From Lentzea pudingi (GTDB taxonomy: Bacteria > Actinomycetota > Actinomycetes > Mycobacteriales > Pseudonocardiaceae), in the NCBI RefSeq assembly GCF_014646255.1, contig NZ_BMNC01000026.1, positions 1-64,000 on the forward strand: 64,000 nt of DNA, read 5' to 3'. The notes under the pieces are model-generated. The model worked only from the letters and a program-made list of their open reading frames with translations, ran no database searches and was not told the DNA's origin. Of the stretch, positions 43,701 through 50,229 are shown one piece after another. The first letter of the stretch is position 1, and each line of letters begins with the position of its first letter. The translations under genes were made by a program, and so were the position numbers.

Positions 43701-43810
43701 TCGGCCGCCTTCCGCGGGGCCTCGCCCGCCGGTGGAGCGGCTGTCGCGGCCGGTGCCGCGATCAGGGCGAGCGCCGTGACGGCGCCCAGCACCTTCGTTT
43801 TTCCGCGCAT
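40727..43810 (-). CDS. Large secreted subtilisin-like serine peptidase (S8), copy 2
   Basis: 1027 aa. Signal peptide (...ALALIAAPAATA, ~residue 25), a propeptide-like region starting with EVTLVTGDKVLLG, then Asp183 (AIVDTGVD), His215 (GHGTHVG), Asn306 (AAGNSG) and Ser377 (SGTSMATPHVAG). A single pair of Cys in VCVEFGCQ could form a disulfide. About 600 aa of beta-rich C-terminal domains follow, in the same order as in the copy at 26838. Secreted; substrate unknown. Upstream DNA has a 14-bp palindrome and two TTCGAA sites. Confidence 0.95.
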   Translation of the reverse strand: MRGKTKVLGAVTALALIAAPAATAAPPAGEAPRKAADEVTLVTGDKVLLGQDRQVVAIQPGEGREKMAFKTARTADGHLMVVPKDAFEPLAAGRLDTRLFDVTTLLEFGYRDRMPLIVDGRARLGARSSNDWSALKAEATTGDKVWLDGIRKPTLDRSVAQIGAPAAHQKGITGKGTKVAIVDTGVDEKHPDLAGQQIAEKNFTTDPDNTDNVGHGTHVGATVASHDAKYGGVAPGAQLIDAKVCVEFGCQESWILDGMRWAAEQGAQVINMSLGGGDTPEVDPLEQAVNDLTAQYGTLFVIAAGNSGSPGSVGSPSTAEAALSVGAVDRDDKIAPFSSKGPRVGDSGLKPEVTAPGVDIVAAKAGSADHVAFSGTSMATPHVAGAAALLKQQHPEWTPAQLKSVLATTAKPTEGVSAFDQGAGRIDVAKAIDQVLTGDVTVNLGLHEWPHGDDKPVTKPINYTNPTDAAITLDLALKSTAPAGLFALAATKLTVPAKGTASVNVTGDSRAGTQDAAYSGEVVATSGTHTVRTLVGIDREVESYTLTIDMIGRDGADPAGSFTFLVGLDNNTFKPISGTGDVKVRLPKGTYFLDTSVYSGERDMDLLYQPTVKLTGDLTIKQDAREARPLSLKVPEETGDFTVGVIAFRRSVNGQSRLQGTMLMFGGFEGVGVGQAGGPLPPADLSSIAMLHANTTADPLTFYRLAYPVPGSLPVGLTKAPAKKDLAEVRSTIGGQKPDSRASKGEMPLSPQGLGGGTALYPVPPGATSVEYVSAENVRWQSVIMTQHAGGAQERVSSAYRTYKAGRTYQEREIRPVFSPGLPEGPYDSIERYGSTFYVTPPLLSDANHGEGYSTVDKARTALYRNGVLIGETTTVGAGFQNVPLPEGDFRAEVSLDRSSQFEFSTKVSAVWTFKSQGAEGEVDAAPASVVRFEPKLDANGAVPAGSLQRIGLLTQSQGDVGKVRITGVEYSHDDGTTWRRAGVVGDNALIYHPLTAQWTSLKATAKDSKGNTVELTVIRAYRVAAK

Positions 43811-43858
43811 TCGAATCCCCTCGTGGTTCGAATTCTGCGCGCTGTGGTTCGCGCAGGC

Positions 43859-43872
43859 CGGAAGGCCTTCCG
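43859..43872. promoter_or_regulatory. 14-bp palindrome upstream of the subtilisin gene
   Basis: CGGAAGGCCTTCCG is a perfect 14-bp dyad 49 bp before the S8 start. Two TTCGAA palindromes (43810-43815 and 43827-43832) lie nearer the start. A candidate operator; not linked to a known regulator. Confidence 0.4.
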
Positions 43873-43949
43873 CGACAAAGCGAAGGCAATGCGAAAAAGG
43901 TCCCCCAACCCTTCGAACGTATCGATATCACGACTAGGTAACACAGGGC

Positions 43950-43981
43950 CGAACGGGGGATTCTGGCCCCCTTTTCGTTCG
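43950..43981. terminator. Hairpin at the end of the DUF692/Cys-tail operon
   Basis: CGAACGGGGG (43950-43959) pairs with CCCCC (43967-43971) and CGTTCG (43976-43981), with TTTT unpaired in one arm. It lies 5 bp after the last gene of the minus-strand operon (ends 43986). Without a U run in that direction, strength is uncertain. Confidence 0.5.
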
Positions 43982-43985
43982 CCCG

Positions 43986-44345
43986 TCAGTTCGACTGCCA
44001 GAACTTCCAGCGCGCCTTGCGTTCCGCTGACAGTTCCCCGGAGGCACGGCACCATTCCGCGAACGATGCGGCATCCTCGCGCGCGCGGGAGCCCGCCCGA
44101 CGTGGGTGTTCGACGGCGTAGGCGTCGAAGAGCGGCCGGAAGCGGTCGCCGAGCTCGTCGGCGACGGCGGGGCCCAGCATGCGCACGATGCCGCGCCGTT
44201 TCGACAACAACGCACGCCGTTCGACGTTCAGGCGTTGTTCGTCGAATCCCGCCGGTACCGGGCCGTTCGACAGCAGTGCATTTAGCAGCTCGGTCTGCCG
44301 GGCGGCAAGCCTTTCGCGTGCGACCAAAAGTTCGTTCTCGTTCAT
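43986..44345 (-). CDS. Small partner protein of the DUF692 enzyme
   Basis: 119 aa from ATG at 44345, 4 nt after the DUF692 stop; a GTG at 44357 would give an 8-bp overlap and 4 more residues. Helical and charged: LLVARERLAARQTELLNALL, LNVERRALLSKRRGIVRML, LGDRFRPLFDAYAVEHPR, ending KARWKFWQSN. It is not clearly a known family, but small proteins after DUF692 enzymes (MbnC, TglI, DUF2063 types) deliver the substrate peptide, and this could be the analogue. That role is inference from position. Confidence 0.7.
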   Translation of the reverse strand: MNENELLVARERLAARQTELLNALLSNGPVPAGFDEQRLNVERRALLSKRRGIVRMLGPAVADELGDRFRPLFDAYAVEHPRRAGSRAREDAASFAEWCRASGELSAERKARWKFWQSN

Positions 44346-44349
44346 GAAT

Positions 44350-45168
44350 TCAGCCACGATGCTTGTCGACGACCGCGCGGATCGCGGCCAGTTCGGTCGC
44401 GATTTCGGTGTCGGAGGGGTAGTTGTCGTCGCGTTCCAGCAGAACTCCGGGCGGTGCGACGCGCGAGCACAGTTCGTCGAGCACCTCCAGGACTTCCGGC
44501 AGCACCGCGTGCGCGTGCGTGTCGTGGTAGATGTCGCCGTGCTGCTCGCCGCCGGCCACGTGCACGTAGGCGAGGCGCTCCAGCGGGATCTCGTCGAGGA
44601 ACCGCTCCGGGTCCGTGCCGATGTTGCGGGCGTTCGCGTAGAGGTTCGCGACGTCGACGAGCAGCCAGCAGTCCGTGCGCTCCACCAGCTCGGCGAGGAA
44701 CTGGCCCTCGGACAGCTCGCCGTCCGGCCACTCCAGCAGCGCGGCGACGTTCTCCAGCGCGAGCGGCACGGGCAGGTTCGCCTGGGCGAGCTTGACGTTC
44801 GCGACCAGCACGTCGAGCGCGTCCTTGGTGCGCGGCACCGGCATCAGGTGGCCGGAGTCGAGGCCTCCCGCGCGGACGAAGCACACGTGGTCGCTGACCA
44901 TCGGCGCGCCGACCGCCTCGGCGACCGCGCCCAGGTGCTCGACCCGGTGCAGGTCGACCGGGTCCGCCCCGCCCAGCGACAGCGACACGGCGTGGGGGAG
45001 CACAGGGACGCCGCGCTCCAGCAGCAGCGTCACCGACTCCGGCAGGTGTCCGATGTGGAGGTTCTCGGCGACGACCTCGACGAAGTCCACGCCCGGCAGG
45101 CGTTCCACCGTCAGGTCGATCTCCGAGCGCCAGCCGATGCCGACACCCAGGTCCTTGATGCCCACCAT
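44350..45168 (-). CDS. DUF692 (MbnB/TglH-family) multinuclear iron enzyme
   Basis: 272 aa. TIM-barrel DUF692 with its conserved metal-ligand blocks: VEVVAENLH, VLPHAVSLSLGG, MVSDHVCF, LALENVAALL, LLVDVANLYANARN, YVHVAGGEQHGDIYHDTHAHAV and LLERDD. Characterised members (MbnB, TglH) use iron to rebuild Cys residues in peptides. Here its ATG overlaps the stop of a Cys-tailed protein gene (TGATG), and four more such genes lie upstream, so the Cys-rich tails are the obvious candidate substrates. Substrate assignment is inferred, not shown. Confidence 0.9.
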   Translation of the reverse strand: MVGIKDLGVGIGWRSEIDLTVERLPGVDFVEVVAENLHIGHLPESVTLLLERGVPVLPHAVSLSLGGADPVDLHRVEHLGAVAEAVGAPMVSDHVCFVRAGGLDSGHLMPVPRTKDALDVLVANVKLAQANLPVPLALENVAALLEWPDGELSEGQFLAELVERTDCWLLVDVANLYANARNIGTDPERFLDEIPLERLAYVHVAGGEQHGDIYHDTHAHAVLPEVLEVLDELCSRVAPPGVLLERDDNYPSDTEIATELAAIRAVVDKHRG

Positions 45169-45941
45169 CAGTTACTTCCTCCTCCGCCGCCACCGCAACT
45201 GCTGCCGCCGCCGCCACAACTGCTGCTGCTACTGCTACCACAACCGCTGCTGCCGCATCCGCCGCCGGCACCGCATCCCGCACCTGCGGACGACGCCGCG
45301 CCACGACCCTTGCCCCGCCTCGGCTTCTTCTTGCGCGGCAACGTCTTCACCACGCTCTGCGGCAGTCCGAAGAGATCGCCGACGGCCTGGTTGCGGATCC
45401 TGCCGCGGAAGCCCTCCACCGCGACCGTGAGCACCCTGTCGTCCGCGTCCACGGCTTCCAACACCGCCCTGCCCGCCTTGGTCAGGGGTTTCGCGCCGTA
45501 CGACCAATAGGCGAACGCCAGGAACCCGATCGCTCCGAGAAGCGTCCACGGCTGCAGGAGGGCGGCCAGGGCCAGGACGACCCCGATGGCGAGGAAGACC
45601 CACCATGCTCCGAGTCGGGGGCGAGGAGTGCGCATCAGCCTTTGGGCTCGCAGCTGCTGGTACAACGCCCGCATTTCCGCGCTGCCCCCGGCCTTCCGCA
45701 CGACCGGCTCGAACCGGACGGGCTGGCGCAGATTCACGAGGATGCCCGTCTCGACCGCGGTCGTGACGCCGAGGTCGGTCTCGTGCACGGCGGAGACCAC
45801 TCCGTTGCGGGACACCCGCACCAGGCCGGCGTCGAGCAGCCGGGCCAGTGCGGTCTCGGCGGCCCGTTGCGGCCCGCCCGCCAGGTACCCGACCTGCTCC
45901 GGTGACACCCGCGTGTCCCGTGCTTCCGTCGGTGTCGCCAT
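45168..45941 (-). CDS. Cys/Gly/Ser-tailed membrane protein A (TIGR04222-like)
   Basis: 257 aa from ATG at 45941. N-terminal winged-helix-like block SPEQVGYLAGGPQRAAETAL...LLDAGLVRVSRNGVVSAV shared by all five paralogs. Two membrane helices (~111-145: WWVFLAIGVVLALAALL; LLGAIGFLAFAYW). A basic linker (PRKKKPRRGKGRG) leads to a ~40-aa tail with five Cys in Gly/Ser (GCGAGGGCGSSGCGSSSSSS...SSCGGGGGG). Both helices in hairpin place head and tail on the same, probably cytosolic side, where the DUF692 enzyme could act. Stop and the enzyme's start share a base. Confidence 0.85.
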   Translation of the reverse strand: MATPTEARDTRVSPEQVGYLAGGPQRAAETALARLLDAGLVRVSRNGVVSAVHETDLGVTTAVETGILVNLRQPVRFEPVVRKAGGSAEMRALYQQLRAQRLMRTPRPRLGAWWVFLAIGVVLALAALLQPWTLLGAIGFLAFAYWSYGAKPLTKAGRAVLEAVDADDRVLTVAVEGFRGRIRNQAVGDLFGLPQSVVKTLPRKKKPRRGKGRGAASSAGAGCGAGGGCGSSGCGSSSSSSCGGGGSSCGGGGGGSN

Positions 45942-46564
45942 CAGCTTCCTCCTCCGCCGCCACAGCCTCCGCCACCACCACAACCACTGCCGCCCGACGA
46001 GTCACCACCGTGGCCGCCGAGATGGCCGCTTCCGCACCCGGCGCCGCCGCAAGTGCCTGCCGCGGCCGCCTTCCCGTTGAGGGGCAGCGATCCGACCACG
46101 TTCCGGGGCAGCCTGAAGAGGTCGCCGACCGGCAGGCCGCCGACCGTGCCGCCGAAGCCGTGCAACGCGACCGCGAGGACGCTGCCGTTCGCCGTCATGC
46201 GCCTCACCGCGGCCCGGCCGGCCCTGGTGACCGGGTTCGGCCGCAACCAGCGCCGGGGAGTCCGGGTGAGTCCCTGTTCGCGCAGCCGGTCGTGCACCGC
46301 CCGCACCTCCTGGCTGTCCGCGGCCGTCTTCACGACCAGGTCGAACCGGACGGGTGTGCGAAGGTGCGCGAGGATGCGCGCCTCGACGGGCGTGGTGGTC
46401 GCGGGCTGGTGCACCGCCGACACGTCGCCGAACCGGGAGACCCGGACCAGGCCGGCCTCGAGCAGTCTCGCCAGCGCGGTCTCGGCGGACCGGGCCGGTC
46501 CTCCCGCCAGGTAACCGATCTCCTCCGGGGAGAACCGCGTCGTCTCGCGAATCGTCGCCACCAT
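45941..46564 (-). CDS. Cys/Gly-tailed protein B, lacking membrane helices
   Basis: 207 aa. Same N-terminal block (SPEEIGYLAGGPARSAETAL, LLEAGLVRVSRFGDVSAV). The two membrane helices of A, C and D are missing: the sequence goes straight from RTPRRWLRPNPVTRAGRAAV, so B is predicted soluble. The tail has four Cys (GTCGGAGCGSG...GGSGCGGGGGCGGGGGS) and two His. GGA GGA AGC codons of the tail supply the ribosome site of gene A; stop and next start overlap (TGATG). Confidence 0.85.
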   Translation of the reverse strand: MVATIRETTRFSPEEIGYLAGGPARSAETALARLLEAGLVRVSRFGDVSAVHQPATTTPVEARILAHLRTPVRFDLVVKTAADSQEVRAVHDRLREQGLTRTPRRWLRPNPVTRAGRAAVRRMTANGSVLAVALHGFGGTVGGLPVGDLFRLPRNVVGSLPLNGKAAAAGTCGGAGCGSGHLGGHGGDSSGGSGCGGGGGCGGGGGS

Positions 46565-47310
46565 CAGTCTCCCCCTCCGCCGCCACCGCAGCTGCTACCG
46601 CCACCGCAACTGGAACTGCCACAGCCGCCGCCGGATCCGCTGCCGCAGCCCGACGCCGAACCACGGCCGCGACGGTCCGGAGTGGACCGACTTCGCGCCT
46701 TGGCCGGGATCGTCCGCACGACGTTGCGCGGGAGGTCGAAGAGCTCGGTGACGTCCTGGCCGAGGACCCTGCCGGAAAACCCGTGCAGCGCCACCGCGTG
46801 CACCCGGTCGCTCGCCGTCACCTTCTTGAGCGCGTTCCGGCCTGCCTGGGTGACCGGGCCCGTGCCGTACTGCCACACGAAGAACCCCAGCCCGATCAGC
46901 GTGCCGAGGAAGAACACGGGCGAGACGAAGCCGAGCACGAGCGCCACGACCGCCACGGCGAGGGAGAACTTCCAGCTCTCGTCGCGCCGGCGGGGCACCT
47001 GCATGAGCTTGCGGTCGAGCAGCTGCCGGTACAGCTGCGCCATCTCGGTGCTGATCGCGGTCGACTGCACGATCGCGTCGAACGGAACCGCGGTCCGCGT
47101 GTGGCGCAGCACCCGCTCCTCGATCGACGTCGTGGCGCCGCGGCCGTCCTGCTGCACGGCGGAGACCATCCCCGCGCGCGACACCCGCACCAGGCCGGTG
47201 TCGACCAGCCGGGCCAGCACGGTCTCTGCGGCCCGCTCGGGACCGGCCGCCAGATAGCCTGCCTCCTCCGCGGACAGCCACGTCTCCTGCGCCGCTTCCG
47301 GTGTCACCAT
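46564..47310 (-). CDS. Cys/Gly/Ser-tailed membrane protein C (TIGR04222-like)
   Basis: 248 aa. N-terminal block AEEAGYLAAGPERAAETVLARL, DTGLVRVSRAGMVSAVQQ; two membrane helices near residues 118-155 (FSLAVAVVALVLGFVSPVFFL; LIGLGFFVWQYG). Then the conserved AVALHGFSGRVLGQDVTELFDLPRNVV and a ~31-aa tail with four Cys (SGCGSGSGGGCGSSSCGGGS...CGGGGGGD). The Gly codons of the tail form the GGAGGGGGAG ribosome site of gene B, with TGATG overlap. Confidence 0.85.
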   Translation of the reverse strand: MVTPEAAQETWLSAEEAGYLAAGPERAAETVLARLVDTGLVRVSRAGMVSAVQQDGRGATTSIEERVLRHTRTAVPFDAIVQSTAISTEMAQLYRQLLDRKLMQVPRRRDESWKFSLAVAVVALVLGFVSPVFFLGTLIGLGFFVWQYGTGPVTQAGRNALKKVTASDRVHAVALHGFSGRVLGQDVTELFDLPRNVVRTIPAKARSRSTPDRRGRGSASGCGSGSGGGCGSSSCGGGSSCGGGGGGD

Positions 47311-47322
47311 CAGCTTCCCCCT

Positions 47323-48108
47323 CTAACTGCTGGAACTGCTGCAGCTGCTGCTACTGCTGCTGGAACAACTCGAACTGCTGCTGGAGCAGCTGCTGCTGGA
47401 GCTGCCGCAACTGGAACTGGAACTGCTGCAGCTGGAGCCACCGCAACTCGACGTGCCGCCGCAGCTGTGGTGGTTCCAGTCGTACGCACCGCAACTGCTC
47501 GCGGCGATGTACGGAGTGGACGCCGTCGACCGCTGCTGTCCCCTGCGCAGACCGAACAACGCCACGGTGTCCGCATTGGCGCGCGGATTCCTCAACGCGT
47601 ACATCCACACGGACTTCCCGCTCGCCGTGAGCCTGCCGGGATTGCGCAGCAGGATTGCGAGGACCAGCAGCACCCCCGTCAGCACGAACACCCAGTCGTC
47701 GAGCGCGAAAGCCACGAACACCGAGACGAACGCCAGCAGGAACAGCACCACCCGCAGCGCGGTCTTGCCGCCGCGGGGCTTCAGGAACTGGCGCTGCACC
47801 AGCCCTCTCGCGACCAGGCTCTCGTGCAGCGCGCCCATCTCGTTGCTCGCCCTGGCGACCTGCACCACCTGCTGGATCGGGCGCGCGGCCCCGTGCAGTC
47901 CGGCGAGGACGTACGCCTCCAGCGGGGTCCTGGCGCCGTGACCGTTCTGGTGGACGGCGGTCACGAGTCCCTCGCGGGAGACGCGCACGAGACCGCCGTC
48001 CAGCAGCCGGGCGAGAACGGCCTCGGCCGCCCTGCCCGGTCCCCCTGCCAGGAACCCGATCTCCTCCGCGGACCACGTGGTGTGGTGCGGTGCCGAAGAC
48101 TTGGACAT
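47323..48108 (-). CDS. Cys/Ser-tailed membrane protein D (TIGR04222-like)
   Basis: 261 aa from ATG at 48108 (AGGGGAG upstream). N-terminal block SAEEIGFLAGGPGRAAEAVLARLLDGGLVRVSREGLVTAVHQ; two helices (~121-155: LRVVLFLLAFVSVFVAFAL; WVFVLTGVLLVLAILL). The tail differs from its neighbours: after SSCGAYDWNHHSCGGTSSC it becomes poly-Ser broken by Cys every 5-7 residues, eight Cys in all. It ends in TAG, 12 nt before gene C. Poly-Ser/Cys rather than Gly/Cys suggests a different modified product or spacer need. Confidence 0.85.
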   Translation of the reverse strand: MSKSSAPHHTTWSAEEIGFLAGGPGRAAEAVLARLLDGGLVRVSREGLVTAVHQNGHGARTPLEAYVLAGLHGAARPIQQVVQVARASNEMGALHESLVARGLVQRQFLKPRGGKTALRVVLFLLAFVSVFVAFALDDWVFVLTGVLLVLAILLRNPGRLTASGKSVWMYALRNPRANADTVALFGLRRGQQRSTASTPYIAASSCGAYDWNHHSCGGTSSCGGSSCSSSSSSCGSSSSSCSSSSSSCSSSSSSSCSSSSS

Positions 48109-48199
48109 CAGCACTCCCCTCACTGGTGTCAGTGCATCTTCGACGTGAGATCTACCCCTGGGTTCCTGTTGTTACCTGAATAGAACCGAACGACCTGGA

Positions 48200-49080
48200 T
48201 CAGCCGCCTCCGCCGCCGCCGCAGCCACCCCCGCCGCCTCCGCAGCTGCTTCCGCTTGAACACGAGGAAGAACTGGACGAACACGAGCTGTAGCTGCCGC
48301 TGCCGGCGGCGCCGCTGGAGCCGGACGCGAGCAATGAACTGCGCACCGCCAGGTCCGGGTACACGAGGAGTCCGCCGAAGAGGACCGCGCCGGCCGCACC
48401 CGCGTACACGACCTCGTCGACGCTGCCCGACGCCCTGGTGCTCGTCGTACGAGCGGTGCTGAGGACGCTGTTGCCCTTGCTGGTGCGGACGTGCTTGCCG
48501 CCTCGCGTGAGGAGCAGGATCAAGAGCCCGGTGAGAACGAGCTGCAGCGTGAGCCGCCGACGGCGAAGTCCAGCGCGATGCCGTTCACCCAGCGTGCCAC
48601 TCCGATCGCGAGCAGCACCCACAGCACGACGGATCCCTTGCGCAGCGCGCTTTTGGCGACGGCCCGGTTGACGAGGAGCCCCATGTCCTCGAGGCGCTGC
48701 CCGATGCCCGTGACCACGCTGTCGCCCGCGACGGCGGGGATCATCAGGTTCACCGTGCGGTTGGTGTAGCGCTGGCAGTCCGTGATGACCGCGCGGTCCA
48801 CCGGGTTGAGCGACCGCGTGGTGGACGTGGCCTGAACGGTGCCACGCCGGGAAGTCCTGAGCTCACCCGCGGTGAGCAGACGTGCGATCGACGTTTCGAC
48901 GACCCGCCTCGGACCGCCCGCCAGGTAGGCGAGCTCGTCCATGTCCAGGGAGCGCACGGGCTGGGTGCTGCGACCCGCCCGCACGCGTACCCGGACGACG
49001 ATCGCGACCAGCACCGCCAGTGCCAGCGCGATCCAGTACAGCTGAAGGAACTCCGGTCCGGACAACCCCCAAGGCTTCAT
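48200..49080 (-). pseudogene. Cys/Ser/Gly-tailed protein E, frameshifted
   Basis: A fifth paralog split over two frames. The first part, from ATG 49080, has an extra N-terminal helix (LQLYWIALALAVLVAIVVRV), then DMDELAYLAGGPRRVVETSIARLL and the next helix up to IALDFAVGG. At ~48551-48557 (a GGCGGC run) the frame breaks; the other frame goes on with LTLQLVLTGLLILLLTRGGKH, another hydrophobic stretch and a tail with four Cys (YSSCSSSSSSCSSGSSCGGG). One added base restores a single protein. Could be a true lesion, programmed slippage or a sequence error. It is first in the operon, 91 bp before D. Confidence 0.75.
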
Positions 49081-49299
49081 GCGACCCACCCCCTGACTGC
49101 CCCGAAATGCTTCGGTGCGTCAATGGTGTGGTCCGCGCCACAGCCTCACAAGGCTTGTTGACGAAGCCTTAGGGTTGCCGGACTTGGAGCGCCTCCCAGC
49201 GGCTGTGGCTAGCTCGACGAGCCGCCGTCGACCCCGCCGGAGCCTTCACCGTCGGTGCCCCGCAGGGCGGTGGAGAAGATCATTGCGCCTCCCAGGTCT

Positions 49300-49322
49300 G
49301 TCCGGCCCTGAGGTGGCCGGAC
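49300..49322. terminator. Hairpin after msrB
   Basis: GTCCGGCC (49300-49307), 7-nt loop, GGCCGGAC (49315-49322): an 8-bp perfect stem 14 bp after the msrB stop on the minus strand. It would separate msrB from the Cys-tail operon. A weaker AAGGCTT/AAGCCTT dyad lies at 49150-49170. Confidence 0.6.
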
Positions 49323-49336
49323 CCAGGCTCAGTCTC

Positions 49337-49759
49337 CTATTCGGACGGAACGAGTTTCAAGGAGACGGAGTTGATGCAGTACCGCTGATCCGTCGGGGTG
49401 GGATACCCCTCGCCCTCGAAGACATGCCCGAGGTGGCTGTGGCACGCGGCACAGAGGACCTCCACGCGCTTCATGCCGAGGGCACGATCCTCGCGCAGGA
49501 TGACCGAGTCGCCGGCCAGCGGCGAGAAGAACGATGGCCAGCCGCAGTGCGAGTCGAACTTGGTGTCGCTGCGGAAGAGTTCGGCTCCGCAGGCACGGCA
49601 CTCGTAGAGGCCCTCGGTCTTGGTATCGGTGTACTCGCCGGTGTAGGGACGCTCGGTGCCTGCCTGCCGCAGCACCGCGAACTCGGCGGGGTCGAGCAGG
49701 GCGCGCCATTCCTCTTCGGAACGCACGACTTTGGGGGTGGCGCCGACAACAGGTTCCAT
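49337..49759 (-). CDS. msrB: Peptide-methionine (R)-S-oxide reductase
   Basis: 140 aa. MsrB fold with two zinc-binding Cys pairs (YECRACGAELF; VLCAACHSHLGHVF), HCGWPSFFSP and the catalytic Cys in RYCINSVSL near the C-terminus. Reduces methionine-R-sulfoxide in proteins using thioredoxin. Full length. Upstream of the Cys-tail operon on the same strand but separated by ~250 bp and a hairpin, so probably not part of it. Confidence 0.96.
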   Translation of the reverse strand: MEPVVGATPKVVRSEEEWRALLDPAEFAVLRQAGTERPYTGEYTDTKTEGLYECRACGAELFRSDTKFDSHCGWPSFFSPLAGDSVILREDRALGMKRVEVLCAACHSHLGHVFEGEGYPTPTDQRYCINSVSLKLVPSE

Positions 49760-49872
49760 GTCTCTTTATAACTCCGGTGCGCCCCCGAGGCTTCCCAGCG
49801 GGAGGTGTGGGGTGCGGCGCCGTAAGACCCCGTTAAGGTCTCGTTCTCGTTTGTGGCCGGAAGAGTGACGGC

Positions 49873-50163
49873 TCAGAAGATGATGGCGATGATGTCGCCC
49901 AGCGCGAACCATACCGTGAGCAGCACGCCCAGCAGGATGAGCCCGACGACGAGGACGGCGACGAGCCGCTGGTGGCCCGTCGTGCGGTTCGCGGAGTCCG
50001 CGAAGTCCCGCACGCCCTCCAGGTAGCCCTCGACGGTGTAGCCGGGGCGTTGCCGCTGCATCTTGTCGAGATGGTCGGCGAACGCCTTCGTCTCGGGGTC
50101 GTGGGGGTCGAGGCCGATCAGCTCCTCCTGGAACTTCTCGTTCTCGTCCTTCGAATCGCCCAT
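49873..50163 (-). CDS. Small membrane protein, unknown
   Basis: 96 aa. Acidic soluble N-terminus (SKDENEKFQEELIGLDPHDPETKAFADHLDKMQ), then one C-terminal membrane helix (LVAVLVVGLILLGVLLTVWFALGD). Tail-anchored topology. No family recognised beyond a likely actinobacterial conserved protein. Stands alone between msrB and asparaginase. Confidence 0.7.
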   Translation of the reverse strand: MGDSKDENEKFQEELIGLDPHDPETKAFADHLDKMQRQRPGYTVEGYLEGVRDFADSANRTTGHQRLVAVLVVGLILLGVLLTVWFALGDIIAIIF

Positions 50164-50229
50164 GACTCCCAGCTTAGTGGCAGGGGAGCGGGTTTCCGGT
50201 GTGCCGGGCGTTCACCGCAGCGGTGACGG

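Noticed and set aside
44179..45510. A 443-aa + strand frame antisense to the DUF692 region
   Set aside because: It is rich in Arg/His/Val and Pro repeats and is the complement of DUF692 and the Cys-tail codons.
45175..47460. Runs of CTG/GCC-like triplets as plain microsatellites or assembly noise
   Set aside because: They keep frame at the 3' ends of four separate genes, encode similar Cys-spaced tails and include ribosome sites of the next genes.
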